DNA of 64,000 nucleotides from the NCBI GenBank assembly GCA_021851865.1, contig JAJZBU010000002.1, positions 62,001 through 126,000 on the forward strand, in the 5' to 3' direction. Of this stretch, positions 18,831-27,830 are shown in pieces. The stretch comes from Pseudomonadota bacterium (GTDB lineage Bacteria; Pseudomonadota; Gammaproteobacteria; Pseudomonadales; Moraxellaceae). The notes under the pieces are model-generated. The model worked only from the letters and a program-made list of their open reading frames with translations. It did not search any database and had not been told where the DNA came from. The position numbers and the translations under genes are program-made. Each line of letters opens with the position of its first letter. Positions within the stretch are counted from its first letter, which is position 1.

Positions 18831-19871
18831 ATGGCTTTGGTCACTTTGCGCCAGTTGCTCGATCACGCCGCTGAACACGACTACGGCGTGCCGGCTTTCA
18901 ATGTCAACAATCTCGAGCAGATGCGAGCGATCATGGAGGCCGCCGACAAGGCCGATGCACCGGTCATCGTCCAGGCTTCGGCAGGAGCTCGGCGTTACGC
19001 CGGAGCGCCGTTTCTGCGCCACCTCATCCTCGCCGCCGTCGAAGAGTTCCCGCACATCCCGGTGGTCATGCATCAGGACCACGGCGTCAGCCCGGGCGTC
19101 TGCCTGCGCTCCATCCAGCTCGGCTTCAGCTCGGTGATGATGGATGGTTCGCTCGCCGAGGACGGCAAGACACCGACCGATTACGACTACAATGTGCGGG
19201 TGACGCGCACTGTGGTGGCGAGTGCGCACGCCTGTGGCGTCTCGGTGGAAGGTGAGATCGGTTGCCTCGGTTCCCTCGAGACCGGCCTAGCTGGTGAAGA
19301 GGATGGCGTCGGCGCCGCAGGCGTGCTCGATCACACGCAGTTGCTCACCGACGTCGATGAAGCCGAGCGCTTCGTGCGCGATACCGGTGTCGACGCTCTC
19401 GCTATCGCCATCGGCACGTCGCACGGCGCTTACAAATTCACGCGTCCGCCGACCGGCGACATCCTGTCGATCGAGCGCGTCAAGCAGATCCATGCGCGTA
19501 TCCCCAACACCCACCTGGTCATGCACGGTTCGAGTTCGGTGCCGCAGGAGTGGCTGGCGGTGATCAACGAGAACGGCGGGCACATCAAGGAGACCTATGG
19601 CGTGCCGGTCGAGCAGATCGTTGAAGCGATCCGTCACGGCGTGCGCAAGGTCAATATCGACACTGATCTGCGTTTGGCCGCGACTGGCGCCATTCGTCGC
19701 CATCTGCAGGCGCATCCGGACGAGTTCGATCCGCGCCGCTATCTCAAGGACAGCATCGCCGCCATGCGTGACATCGCCATCGCCCGTTATGAGGCTTTTG
19801 CGACGGCCGGTCAGGCCTCCCGCATCAAGCCTTTGTCGCTCGAGAGCATGGCCGATCGCTACGGCGTTTGA
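18831..19871 (+). CDS. fba: Class II fructose-1,6-bisphosphate aldolase
   Basis: A 346-residue zinc-dependent aldolase interconverting fructose-1,6-bisphosphate and triose phosphates. Characteristic segments are [15 protein letters not shown], the zinc-binding [41 protein letters not shown] and [19 protein letters not shown] lies 9 nt upstream of the ATG. The 3' end overlaps the convergent rlpA by 13 nt. Confidence 0.97.
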   Translation: MALVTLRQLLDHAAEHDYGVPAFNVNNLEQMRAIMEAADKADAPVIVQASAGARRYAGAPFLRHLILAAVEEFPHIPVVMHQDHGVSPGVCLRSIQLGFSSVMMDGSLAEDGKTPTDYDYNVRVTRTVVASAHACGVSVEGEIGCLGSLETGLAGEEDGVGAAGVLDHTQLLTDVDEAERFVRDTGVDALAIAIGTSHGAYKFTRPPTGDILSIERVKQIHARIPNTHLVMHGSSSVPQEWLAVINENGGHIKETYGVPVEQIVEAIRHGVRKVNIDTDLRLAATGAIRRHLQAHPDEFDPRRYLKDSIAAMRDIAIARYEAFATAGQASRIKPLSLESMADRYGV

Positions 19872-20377
19872 AGGCGGGGCTGACCGGAGCAGCTGTGGCC
19901 GTCGAGAGCGGCCACCTCCGGTCCCAGCTCGCTCGCCTGGATCGGGCGCAGGACGACGCGGGCGACGCCGCGGTGGGTGATGCCGAGGGCCGCCGCCGCG
20001 CCGTAGGACAGATCGATGATGCGGTGCAGATTGTAAGGGCCGCGATCGTTGATACGCACGATGATGTGTTTGTCGGTGCCCGGCAGGCTGACTTCCACCA
20101 GAGATCCTAAGGGTAGGCTGCGGTGCGCCGCCGTCAGCGTCCGTGGTCGGAAGCGTTCGCCGCTGCTGGTCGGGCGGCCTTGCAATCCGGGACCATACCA
20201 GGAAGCGAGTCCTTGCAGGGGGCCGCTGAGCGCGTCGCTGTCGCTATCGGTGTCGCTGGCGGCGAGCTCGTTGTGCAAGTCGGGTAGGGCCGTTCTGATC
20301 AGGCCGAAGTCATCGGCCTGACCGCCAGGGCTCAGCGTCAAGGCCAGGAAAGCGAGGCCTGCGAGTATCCGTCTCAT
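19859..20377 (-). CDS. rlpA: RlpA-like septal-ring lytic transglycosylase, short form
   Basis: A 172-residue secreted protein made of a signal peptide ([18 protein letters not shown]) and one double-psi beta-barrel domain: [55 protein letters not shown]. RlpA cleaves naked glycan strands during division. Two usual features are missing: no lipobox cysteine follows the signal peptide, so it should be a soluble periplasmic protein, and there is no C-terminal SPOR domain. It may be a generic DPBB protein rather than the septal RlpA. Confidence 0.8.
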   Translation of the reverse strand: MRRILAGLAFLALTLSPGGQADDFGLIRTALPDLHNELAASDTDSDSDALSGPLQGLASWYGPGLQGRPTSSGERFRPRTLTAAHRSLPLGSLVEVSLPGTDKHIIVRINDRGPYNLHRIIDLSYGAAAALGITHRGVARVVLRPIQASELGPEVAALDGHSCSGQPRLQTP

Positions 20378-20392
20378 TCCATGACCTCGATC

Positions 20393-21016
20393 CTAGCTCG
20401 CGGCTAAAAGCTCTTGCAGGCAAGCGAGAAAGCGCGTGTAGGCGATCTCGGCCGGCCAGGGTTCCCAGGCAAGGCCGCCATAGATGGACTGGAGCACATC
20501 GGCCTGCAGCGGCGACAAGGTGATGCCCAAAGTGTCGCGCACCTCTGTCGCCGGCCAGCCGGCGACGTGGAGGGCTTCGCTGGCGGCCGCCAGACGATCA
20601 GCTTTCTTGTGCAGACGGTAACCCATCTCATCCCAATCCGGCAAGGCATAGCGTCGCGCCACGGCGGCGGCTAGGCGATCGGTGAGAGCGCGAAAGGCGT
20701 CACCGAGATAGGGTTTGAGCACCGACAGCGGGTCAAAACCGAGCAGGCCCTCTTCCGCGTCGTGCAGCAGTTCGCGCAGCAGCAGCCTGGGGTCGGCGGT
20801 GACCTGCTCGGCATCCTGCCGGCGCAGATGCATCACCATCAGGCTGTGCTGTGCCACCGACAGCGGGTGGCGCCAGGCGGAATGCCCGCCCCAGCGGTAG
20901 GTGCGGGCGAGGCCGAGGGCGAGATCCTCGTCATTCCAGTCCTCGGGCGAGGGATGCAGCAGGTCGAGGTGCTTGCCCGAGGGCAGGCGGACCCAGGCGC
21001 GTTCCACGGCTTGCAT
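20393..21016 (-). CDS. HD-domain phosphohydrolase
   Basis: A 207-residue HD-superfamily protein. Metal ligands are visible in HSAWRHPLSVAQHSLMV and LLRELLHDAEEGLLGFDP (HD pair), with a later KADRLAAASEA containing the distal Asp. The layout is that of YfbR-like 5'-nucleotidases and related stand-alone HD hydrolases. Substrate is unknown. Its start follows the serA stop with no gap, so it is probably translated from the serA transcript. Confidence 0.8.
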   Translation of the reverse strand: MQAVERAWVRLPSGKHLDLLHPSPEDWNDEDLALGLARTYRWGGHSAWRHPLSVAQHSLMVMHLRRQDAEQVTADPRLLLRELLHDAEEGLLGFDPLSVLKPYLGDAFRALTDRLAAAVARRYALPDWDEMGYRLHKKADRLAAASEALHVAGWPATEVRDTLGITLSPLQADVLQSIYGGLAWEPWPAEIAYTRFLACLQELLAAS

Positions 21017-22246
21017 TCAGTAGAGGACGCGCGTGCGTATGGTGCCCTCGATCTGCTGCAGCTTATCGAGAGCCATCGCTGAATACTCGGCGTCGACGTC
21101 GACCACCAGATAACCGACGTCTTCCTGCGTCATCAGGGTCTGCGCGCTGATGTTGATGCCGTTTTGCGCGAAGACCTGGTTGATCGCCGAGAGCACGCCG
21201 GGGATGTTGCGATGGATGTGCAGCAGGCGGTGTTTGCCTTCCTGCATGGGGATCGCCACTTCCGGAAAGTTGACCGCCGACAAGGTGGTGCCATTGTCGG
21301 AGTAACGCACGAATTTCTCGGCGACTTCAAAACCGATGTTGGCCTGCGCTTCGAGGGTCGAACCGCCGATGTGCGGCGTCAGGATGACATTGTCGAACTC
21401 GCGCAAGGGGGAGAGGAACTCTTCGCCATTGGCCTTGGGCTCCTTCGGGAAGACGTCGATGGCGGCTCCCGCCAGATGTCGGCTGCGCAAGGCGGCGGCG
21501 AGGGCGTCGATGTCGACGCAGGTGCCGCGCGCGGCGTTGATGAAGAGGCTGCCGGGTTTCATCTGGGCGAACTGTTCGGCGCGCATCATCTGGCGCGTCG
21601 AGGGCAGGTCGGGGACGTGCAGGGAGACGATGTCGGCCTGGGCGAACAGCTCTTCCATGCTGTTGACCTGGCGGGCGTTGCCGAGCGGTAGTTTGGTCAC
21701 CACGTCGAAATAGACGACGTGCATGCCCAGGGCTTCGGCGAGGACCGAGAGTTGCGAGCCGATGTTGCCATAGCCGACGATGCCCAGGGTCTTGCCGCGG
21801 GTTTCATAGGAGCCATCGGCCGACTTGCTCCAGCCGCCGCGGTGCACCAGAGCATTCTTTTCCGGGATGCCGCGCAGCATGAGGATGAGTTCGGCGAGGA
21901 CCAGCTCCGCCACCGAGCGGGTATTGGAATAGGGGGCGTTGAACACCGGGATGCCGAGCTGGCGCGCTTTCTTCAGGTCCACCTGGTTGGTGCCGATGCA
22001 GAAGCAGCCGACGGCGATCAGCTTCGACGCCGCTTCCAGAACGCGCGCCGTCAGTTGCGTGCGCGAACGGATGCCGACGAAGTGGGCGTCGCGGATGCGT
22101 TCGATCAGAGCTTCTTCATCGAGCGCCGTCTTGAGGTAGTCGATCTGGCTGTAGCCATGGCGCTTGAGGACATCCAGAGCATTGGAGTGAACGCCTTCCA
22201 GCAAGAGGAAGCGGATCTTGGACTTGTCCAGCGAGAACTGACTCAT
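21017..22246 (-). CDS. serA: D-3-phosphoglycerate dehydrogenase
   Basis: A 409-residue NAD-dependent enzyme, the first step of serine synthesis. Motifs are SRTQLTARVLEAASKL, NAPYSNTRSVAELVLAE, the Rossmann GIVGYGNIGSQLSVLAE, NAARGTCVDIDALAAAL, ILTPHIGGSTLEAQ, and a C-terminal ACT domain (HIHRNIPGVLSAINQVF) for serine feedback. Length equals the E. coli-type enzyme. The start at 22246 is preceded by GGGGAT. It is divergent from the D-2-hydroxyglutarate dehydrogenase gene. Confidence 0.96.
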   Translation of the reverse strand: MSQFSLDKSKIRFLLLEGVHSNALDVLKRHGYSQIDYLKTALDEEALIERIRDAHFVGIRSRTQLTARVLEAASKLIAVGCFCIGTNQVDLKKARQLGIPVFNAPYSNTRSVAELVLAELILMLRGIPEKNALVHRGGWSKSADGSYETRGKTLGIVGYGNIGSQLSVLAEALGMHVVYFDVVTKLPLGNARQVNSMEELFAQADIVSLHVPDLPSTRQMMRAEQFAQMKPGSLFINAARGTCVDIDALAAALRSRHLAGAAIDVFPKEPKANGEEFLSPLREFDNVILTPHIGGSTLEAQANIGFEVAEKFVRYSDNGTTLSAVNFPEVAIPMQEGKHRLLHIHRNIPGVLSAINQVFAQNGINISAQTLMTQEDVGYLVVDVDAEYSAMALDKLQQIEGTIRTRVLY

Positions 22247-22342
22247 AGGAATATCCCCTGAATATGGGCGCACAGAATACGCAAAGGCCGTGACGATGAA
22301 AACAGACCGCCTATGCTAACATAAGCCGATCCTGGAGGCATG

Positions 22343-23791
22343 ATGGATGAACCAGTTGCGGAGTTTTCCATGAGTTTGAGCGCTGACGACATCGGCATTC
22401 TGCAAAGCATCGTAGGCCATGAGCGCCTGCGCACCGACCATGACAGTCTCGCCGTCTACGGCCGAGACTGGACACGGGTGTTCAGTCCGGCGCCGGCGGC
22501 GGTGGTCTTTCCGACGACGGTCGATCAGGTGCAGCAGCTGGTGCTGCGCGCTCAGGAGCGGCGCTGGGCCCTGGTGCCCTCCGGCGGACGGACCGGACTG
22601 TCGGGCGGGGCGGTGGCCGAGCGCGGCGAGATCGTGGTCAGCTTCGAGCGCATGAACCGCATTCTCGAGTTCCTGCCGGAGGACCGCATGGTGCGCGTCG
22701 AGGCGGGCGTGGTCACGCAGCAGTTGCAGGATTATGCCGCAGCGCAGGGCTTGTATTATCCCGTCGACTTCGCCAGCGCCGGATCGAGTCAGATTGGCGG
22801 CAATATCGGCACCAATGCCGGCGGTATCAAGGTCATTCGTTATGGCATGACGCGCGACTGGGTCATGGGGCTGAAGGTGGTGACCGGACGAGGCGACATC
22901 CTCGACCTCAATGGCGGCATGATCAAGAACGCCACCGGCTACGATCTGCGTCATCTGTTCGTCGGCGCCGAAGGCACCCTGGGCTTTGTCGTTGAGGCGA
23001 CCATGGCCCTGGCGGCGGCGCCACGCGACCTACGCGTCATCGTCCTCGGTGTTCCCGATTTCGCCGCGGTCATGCCGATCCTGCAGGCTTTCCGCGAGCA
23101 GATCGAGTTGACGGCTTTCGAATTCTTCTCCGAGCTGGCGATGCAGTTGGTGATCGAACGCACCGGTCTGTCGCGGCCTTTTGCGGCGCGGACACCCTTT
23201 TATGTGCTCCTCGAGTTTGAAGGCGAGCACGCCAGCGCCGTCGACAAGGCGCTGCAACTGTTTGACAGCGCTATCGAGCACGGCTGGGTGGTCGATGGCG
23301 TGCTCAGTCAGAGTGAGACCCAGGCACAGCAACTGTGGCGTCTGCGCGAGGATATTTCGGAGACGCTGGCCGCGCACACGCCTTACAAGAATGACGTCTC
23401 GGTGATCATCCGCCACGTACCGGCGTTTATCGACGCCATCGACGCCATCGTCGCCGCGGAGTATCCGGATCTGCGCGTCGTCTGGTTCGGCCATATCGGC
23501 GACGGCAATCTGCACCTGAACATCCTCAAGCCCGCTGACAGTTCCGTGCAGCAGTTCGTCGAGCGTTGCCAGCGCGTCAATCTGCGCGTGTTCGACGTGG
23601 TGCGCACTTATCAGGGGTCGATTTCGGCCGAGCATGGCGTCGGCCTGACCAAGAAGCCCTATCTCGGCTACACCCGCAGTGACGCCGAGATCACTTACCT
23701 GCGCGCCATCAAGGCGGCCTTCGATCCGTGCAACGTCATCAATCCGGGGAAGATCTTCGATCAGCTCCCGGAGGACCGTGAGCTCGGCTAG
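22343..23791 (+). CDS. FAD-dependent D-2-hydroxyglutarate dehydrogenase
   Basis: About 480 residues, FAD_binding_4 (PCMH) N-terminus with VPSGGRTGLSGGAVAERGE and GGNIGTNAGGIKVIRYGMTRDW, and the FAD-oxidase C domain with WFGHIGDGNLHLNIL and GSISAEHGVGLTKKPYLG. In Pseudomonas the enzyme beside serA oxidises D-2-hydroxyglutarate, a by-product of SerA, and so drives serine synthesis; the same divergent arrangement here supports that role over glycolate or lactate oxidase. Start is ambiguous: tandem ATGs at 22340/22343 follow TGGAGG closely, and ATG 22370 has GGAG at good spacing. Confidence 0.87.
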   Translation: MDEPVAEFSMSLSADDIGILQSIVGHERLRTDHDSLAVYGRDWTRVFSPAPAAVVFPTTVDQVQQLVLRAQERRWALVPSGGRTGLSGGAVAERGEIVVSFERMNRILEFLPEDRMVRVEAGVVTQQLQDYAAAQGLYYPVDFASAGSSQIGGNIGTNAGGIKVIRYGMTRDWVMGLKVVTGRGDILDLNGGMIKNATGYDLRHLFVGAEGTLGFVVEATMALAAAPRDLRVIVLGVPDFAAVMPILQAFREQIELTAFEFFSELAMQLVIERTGLSRPFAARTPFYVLLEFEGEHASAVDKALQLFDSAIEHGWVVDGVLSQSETQAQQLWRLREDISETLAAHTPYKNDVSVIIRHVPAFIDAIDAIVAAEYPDLRVVWFGHIGDGNLHLNILKPADSSVQQFVERCQRVNLRVFDVVRTYQGSISAEHGVGLTKKPYLGYTRSDAEITYLRAIKAAFDPCNVINPGKIFDQLPEDRELG

Positions 23792-23793
23792 TC

Positions 23794-24366
23794 ATGCCTG
23801 TCGTCGACTTCTTTTATGATGTGGTCAGCCCCTACAGCTATCTCGCTGCGACCCAGGTGGCGCGCATCGAGGCCAAGGCGGAAGTGCATTGGCGCCCTTT
23901 TTGGCTCGCCGGTGTGATGCAGGCGACCGGCAATCAGCCGCCCTTTCTGGTGCCGGCGCGAGCGCAGTATATGCAAAGGGACCTGCAAAGACTGGCGGCT
24001 TTCTACGGCGTCCAGCTGGTCATGCCGGCGACTTTTCCTTTTGAGACGCTGACCGCCATGCGTTGTCTGCTGACCTTGCCGGCGGCGTTGTTGCCGGCGA
24101 GCAGCTTGGCTTTGTTCGAGGCGGTCTGGGTCGAGGGGCGCGACGTCGCCGATCGGCAAGTGCTCAAGGATCTTTTCGGCGCCGAAGTGCTCGATCAGGC
24201 CGCTGCGAGCGCCGGTAAGCTTGCGCTCAAGGAAAACAGCGATGAAGCGGTGATGCGGGGAGCCTTCGGGGCGCCCAGTTTCTTTCTTGGCGATGAGCTC
24301 TATTTCGGCTGTGATCGGCTCTTTCTGCTCGAGCACGATCTGGCCGCGGCGCGAGGTGCATCCTGA
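23794..24366 (+). CDS. 2-hydroxychromene-2-carboxylate isomerase-like (DsbA/kappa-GST fold)
   Basis: A 190-residue thioredoxin-fold protein of the HCCA isomerase/kappa-class GST family. The N-terminal FFYDVVSPYSYLAATQV holds the glutathione-activating serine where DsbA has its CxxC, and the C-terminus shows the cis-Pro region AFGAPSFFLGDELYFG. HCCA isomerases act in naphthalene-type aromatic degradation, but no such pathway is here, so the substrate is open. It starts 2 nt after the dehydrogenase and overlaps the next gene by 1 nt. Confidence 0.85.
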   Translation: MPVVDFFYDVVSPYSYLAATQVARIEAKAEVHWRPFWLAGVMQATGNQPPFLVPARAQYMQRDLQRLAAFYGVQLVMPATFPFETLTAMRCLLTLPAALLPASSLALFEAVWVEGRDVADRQVLKDLFGAEVLDQAAASAGKLALKENSDEAVMRGAFGAPSFFLGDELYFGCDRLFLLEHDLAAARGAS

Positions 24367-24998
24367 TGAGCCAACCCGGTAAGGTCGTCTGTGTCGGCCG
24401 CAACTACGCCGAGCACGCGCGTGAGCTCGGCCACGCCGTGCCCGAGCAACCACTGCTGTTCATGAAGCCGGGTAGCGCCGTCGTCGACTTGCGCTCGCCG
24501 CTGGCCATTCCCACCGATCGCGGCGCCTGTCATCACGAAACCGAGATCTGTCTTCTTCTCGGACGCGATCTGCGCCGTGCCGATGCCGAGCAGGCGCGCG
24601 CCGCCATCGCCGGCATCGGCCTCGGCCTCGATCTGACCTTGCGCGATCTGCAGGCGGAACTCAAGGCGGCCGGTCATCCGTGGGAGCGCGCCAAGGCCTT
24701 CGATGGCGCCGCCGCCCTCACGCCCTTTCTTCCGCCGGCGACCTGTCCCGACCTCACGCAGATCGAATTCTTTCTCGACGTCGACGGCCAGCGCCGGCAG
24801 ACGGGGCACAGTGGCGACATGCTGCTCGGCATCGTCGATCTTCTCGCACACATCAGCGCCGTCTTTTCCTTGCAGGCCGGCGACGTGGTGATGAGCGGTA
24901 CTCCGGCCGGAGTCGCCGCCTTGCAGGTCGGGCAGCAGTTGCGCCTCGGTCTCGCCGGCGTCACCTGGAGCACGCATGTGGTGGCGGCGGACGCCTGA
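24366..24998 (+). CDS. Fumarylacetoacetate hydrolase family protein (acylpyruvase-like)
   Basis: A 210-residue FAH-fold enzyme of YcgM type. Visible elements are VVCVGRNYAEHARELG, FMKPGSAVV, the metal-binding HHETEICLLLGRDL and LGLDLTLRDLQAELK, and VVMSGTPAGVA. Such enzymes hydrolyse acylpyruvates or decarboxylate oxaloacetate. Its stop codon and that of the convergent hslR share the palindrome TGATCA (24996-25001), leaving no intergenic space. Confidence 0.88.
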   Translation: MSQPGKVVCVGRNYAEHARELGHAVPEQPLLFMKPGSAVVDLRSPLAIPTDRGACHHETEICLLLGRDLRRADAEQARAAIAGIGLGLDLTLRDLQAELKAAGHPWERAKAFDGAAALTPFLPPATCPDLTQIEFFLDVDGQRRQTGHSGDMLLGIVDLLAHISAVFSLQAGDVVMSGTPAGVAALQVGQQLRLGLAGVTWSTHVVAADA

Positions 24999-25400
24999 TC
25001 AGGACTGCAGGAAGCGGATGATGCGTCGCCGTTCGCGCTTGTCCGGGCGGTGCGCCGGCGCTTCATTCCGCCCCCCGTGCAGACGCCGTTGCTCGCGTCG
25101 TTTCAGGCTCTCCTCGCTTTCCCGATAGAGGGTCTGCGCTTGCGCTGCCGCGCCGCGTTCATCGCTGAGCGCGAGGATCTCGATGTCGCGCTCGTCATCG
25201 CCCTGGCGTATCGTCAGCGTCATGCCGACATGGACGGCTTTGCTGACCTTGACGCGCTGTCCGTCGCAATGCACCTTGCCGCCTTCGATGGCGGCTTTGG
25301 CCAGACTGCGCGTGCGAAAAAAACGCGCCGCCCAGAGCCAACGGTCGATGCGCAGGCGCGGGTCATCCGCCGCTGTCAGGTTTTTGTGATGTGCCGGCAT
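24999..25400 (-). CDS. hslR: Heat-shock protein 15, S4-domain rRNA-binding factor
   Basis: A 133-residue protein with one S4 RNA-binding domain (LRIDRWLWAARFFRTRSLAK, GGKVHCDGQRVKVSKAV) and a basic C-terminal tail (RREQRRLHGGRNEAPAHR). Hsp15 rescues aborted 50S subunits carrying nascent chains. It overlaps the upstream HAD phosphatase gene by 25 nt, the same pairing as yrfG-hslR in E. coli. Confidence 0.92.
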   Translation of the reverse strand: MPAHHKNLTAADDPRLRIDRWLWAARFFRTRSLAKAAIEGGKVHCDGQRVKVSKAVHVGMTLTIRQGDDERDIEILALSDERGAAAQAQTLYRESEESLKRREQRRLHGGRNEAPAHRPDKRERRRIIRFLQS

Positions 25401-26056
25401 GCGTCGCCCATGATCTCGTGAAAGTCATCGATGGCTGGATGGCGCAGATCGTTTCGCCGCGCCTGTTGTGAATCGGGTTGCCGGATGCATAAAACCTGGC
25501 CGATGCCATAGGCGCAGGCGGTGTCGAGCACCTCCTCGTTGTCATCGACGAGCAGACAAGCCGACGCCGGGAAGGGGTGGCGATCCTGCAGTCGCTGCCA
25601 GAAAGTCGCTGATTCTTTCGCGGCCGCCAGCTCATGCGAACAGATGATGAGGTCGAAGTGGGCGCCGATGCCGGTGACGTCGAGTTTCAGCGCGAGGCTG
25701 TGATGGTGCGCATTGGTGACCAGCCAACGCTGCCGGCCGCTGCCGGCCAGCGCCTGGAGAAAGTCCTGGGTATGCGGGCGCAGACGGATGCGGCCGCGTT
25801 CGCTCTGTTTCAGGGTGAGGAGGTCGAGGCCGAGCTCTTCGCTCCAGAAGTCGACGCTGTACCAGCTGAGGCTGCCGCGCTCCTTGTGGTATCTTTGCTC
25901 CAGTTCGTGTCGCGCTTGCGCGACATCGAGGCCACGCGCCTGCGCCCAGTGCTGCGGCACCAGCTGGCGCCAGAAGTGGTTGTCGAAATGGAGGTCGAGC
26001 AAGGTGCCGTCCATGTCGAGCATGACGAGATCGACGCGGCTCCAATCGATGAGCAT
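25376..26056 (-). CDS. yrfG: HAD-family phosphatase, YrfG (GMP/IMP nucleotidase)-like
   Basis: A 226-residue HAD hydrolase. Motif I is VMLDMDGTLLDLHFDN, motif II RWLVTNAHHHSLALKLD, motif III the Lys of AAAKESATFW, and motif IV CLLVDDNEEVLDTACAYG. Length and neighbouring hslR match YrfG. Start is uncertain: MLIDWS at 26056 begins the homology, but an in-frame ATG at 26074 would make it overlap the divergent cysQ start by 2 nt. Confidence 0.85.
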   Translation of the reverse strand: MLIDWSRVDLVMLDMDGTLLDLHFDNHFWRQLVPQHWAQARGLDVAQARHELEQRYHKERGSLSWYSVDFWSEELGLDLLTLKQSERGRIRLRPHTQDFLQALAGSGRQRWLVTNAHHHSLALKLDVTGIGAHFDLIICSHELAAAKESATFWQRLQDRHPFPASACLLVDDNEEVLDTACAYGIGQVLCIRQPDSQQARRNDLRHPAIDDFHEIMGDACRHITKT

Positions 26057-26072
26057 GATGCTTGAGGTTCCC

Positions 26073-26891
26073 ATGAAAACGCCGATATCGCCTAGTGTGC
26101 CACGAAATCGCCAGCCTTGTCTGAAGCGCATGCTGGCGGCGGCGGCCGCCGCCAGCGCTGAGATCATGGCGATCTATGCGGACAGCGAGCGTTGGCAGGT
26201 CGCCTACAAGGCGGATGACAGCCCGCTGACGCAAGCCGATCGATGCGCGCAGGCGGTGATCATGGCGACGCTCCAGGACCTGGGTTTGGCCATCGTCAGT
26301 GAGGAGATGGACGTCCTGCCGCAGCGCATGGACGCGGCGCCCTATTTTCTTGTCGATCCGCTTGATGGGACGCGTGAATTTCTCGCACGCAACGGTGAAT
26401 TCACCGTCAATATCGCCTTGATCGAGGATCATCACCCCATTCTGGCGGTGGTGCAGGTGCCGGCGGATGGTCGTGTCTACCATGCCGTCCACGGACACGG
26501 CGCCTGGTTGGGGGAGCGCCGCCTGCAATCGGGTGCGGTGACGCCTTTGCGCGTCGCCGTCAGTCGCCATCATGCCCAGGGGGAGAGGGCAGGTCTGCAG
26601 GCCCTCGCCGAGCGCTGCCCTTTGACTCTGATCGAGCGCGGCAGCTCTTTGAAGATGGTCGAGATCGCCGCCGGCGAGCTCGATTTCTATCCGCGCCTGG
26701 GACCGACCATGGCCTGGGATACGGCGGCGGCCCAGCTCATTCTCGAGGAAGCGGGCGGCTGTCTGTGTGATGGCGGCGGTCGCCGGCTGAGCTATGGCCC
26801 GCCTTGGCGCAATCCGCCTTTTTTCGCTTCAGCCTTGTCCGTCGCTCAGTCTTTGTCCTTGCTGGCGGACGGCGCATTCTTCCAGTCCTGA
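26073..26891 (+). CDS. cysQ: 3'(2'),5'-bisphosphate nucleotidase
   Basis: A 272-residue Mg-dependent, lithium-sensitive phosphatase that removes 3'-phosphoadenosine-5'-phosphate formed in sulfate assimilation. Family motifs are KADDSPLTQADRCAQ, IVSEE, FLVDPLDGTREFLARNGEFT and AWDTAAAQLILEEAGG. GAGG at 26064-26067 precedes the ATG. It is divergent from the HAD gene with almost no gap, and its last 46 nt overlap the convergent rlmJ. Confidence 0.92.
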   Translation: MKTPISPSVPRNRQPCLKRMLAAAAAASAEIMAIYADSERWQVAYKADDSPLTQADRCAQAVIMATLQDLGLAIVSEEMDVLPQRMDAAPYFLVDPLDGTREFLARNGEFTVNIALIEDHHPILAVVQVPADGRVYHAVHGHGAWLGERRLQSGAVTPLRVAVSRHHAQGERAGLQALAERCPLTLIERGSSLKMVEIAAGELDFYPRLGPTMAWDTAAAQLILEEAGGCLCDGGGRRLSYGPPWRNPPFFASALSVAQSLSLLADGAFFQS

Positions 26892-27715
26892 ACCGTATGG
26901 CTGCCGCGTCCCTCCTGACTGAGCAGCGGCCATAGTTCCGTCTGTGCGGCGTTGGCGGCGGCGGCGAAGGTCCAGGGCGGGTTGATGATCAGCATGCCGC
27001 TACCATTGAGGCCGAGGGTCTGATCGGCGGGCCGGATGCAGAGTTCACAGCTCAGCATCTTGGTCAGGCCGCGCTGCGCCAGCTGGCGCAGGAAGCGCCG
27101 GGTCTGCACTTGATGCTTGATCGGGTACCAGAGCGCAAAGACCCCTGTCGGCCAGCGCTGCCAAGCGCGCAGGAGCAGATCCTGCACCGGCTTCCAGTCT
27201 TCGCGTTCTTCCTCGTAAGGCGGGTCGATGAGCACCAGGCCACGGCGCTCCGGCGGCGGGATGAGCGCCGGAATGCCTTCGTAGGCGTCGCGCTCATGCA
27301 CGGACAGGCGCGTCTGTGTGCGCACCCAGGCGCGCAGAGCTTCAGCTTCGTCGTGCTCGCGTTCGATGAGCAGGGCGCGATCCTGCGGCCGCAGCTGTGT
27401 CGAGATGAGCGCCGGCGAGCCGGGATAGGACAGCGCCGAACCGTGCTGACGCAGCTTCTGCACCTGCTGCAGATAGGCCCGTATCCAGACGTGCTGGGTA
27501 CGCTTCGCCTCCGGCAGGCGTGCGATGCCTTCGCGATATTCCCCGCTGCGCTGGGCGGCGGCCTGGCCGAGATCATAGACGCCACGACCGGCGTGGCTGT
27601 CGACGACGCAGATCGGCGTCTCTTTGCGCATCAACAGTTCGAGCAAGCCGATGAGAAGGATGTGTTTGTGGACATCGGCAAAATTGCCGGCGTGAAAGGC
27701 GTGACGATAGTTCAT
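26846..27715 (-). CDS. rlmJ: 23S rRNA (adenine-2030-N6)-methyltransferase
   Basis: A 289-residue SAM-dependent methyltransferase. Signatures are the N-terminal NYRHAFHAGNFADVHKHILL, VVDSHAGRGVYDLG, and the catalytic DPPY in GLVLIDPPYEEEREDWK. The C-terminus is longer and more polar than in E. coli RlmJ. The ribosome-binding GGGGA lies in the 3' arm of a hairpin (27721-27743), so initiation may be tuned by RNA folding. Confidence 0.93.
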   Translation of the reverse strand: MNYRHAFHAGNFADVHKHILLIGLLELLMRKETPICVVDSHAGRGVYDLGQAAAQRSGEYREGIARLPEAKRTQHVWIRAYLQQVQKLRQHGSALSYPGSPALISTQLRPQDRALLIEREHDEAEALRAWVRTQTRLSVHERDAYEGIPALIPPPERRGLVLIDPPYEEEREDWKPVQDLLLRAWQRWPTGVFALWYPIKHQVQTRRFLRQLAQRGLTKMLSCELCIRPADQTLGLNGSGMLIINPPWTFAAAANAAQTELWPLLSQEGRGSHTVQDWKNAPSASKDKD

Positions 27716-27720
27716 GGAAT

Positions 27721-27743
27721 CCCCAGTCCCCGGCGGGCTGGGG
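27721..27743 (-). promoter_or_regulatory. Hairpin covering the rlmJ Shine-Dalgarno
   Basis: CCCCAG (27721-27726) and CTGGGG (27738-27743) form a perfect 6-bp outer stem, extended by inner C/G pairs. On the minus strand the second arm is TGGGGA followed by TTCC and ATG, so the only apparent ribosome binding site is base-paired. Effect on translation is inferred. Confidence 0.45.
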
Positions 27744-27830
27744 CACCCCCTATTATGGCGCGTGTCCGGTGCTATATCCAGCTTGCCGCTGTCCGGCTGC
27801 GTAAGCGGAGCGACTTTCGAGCAACTTTCC

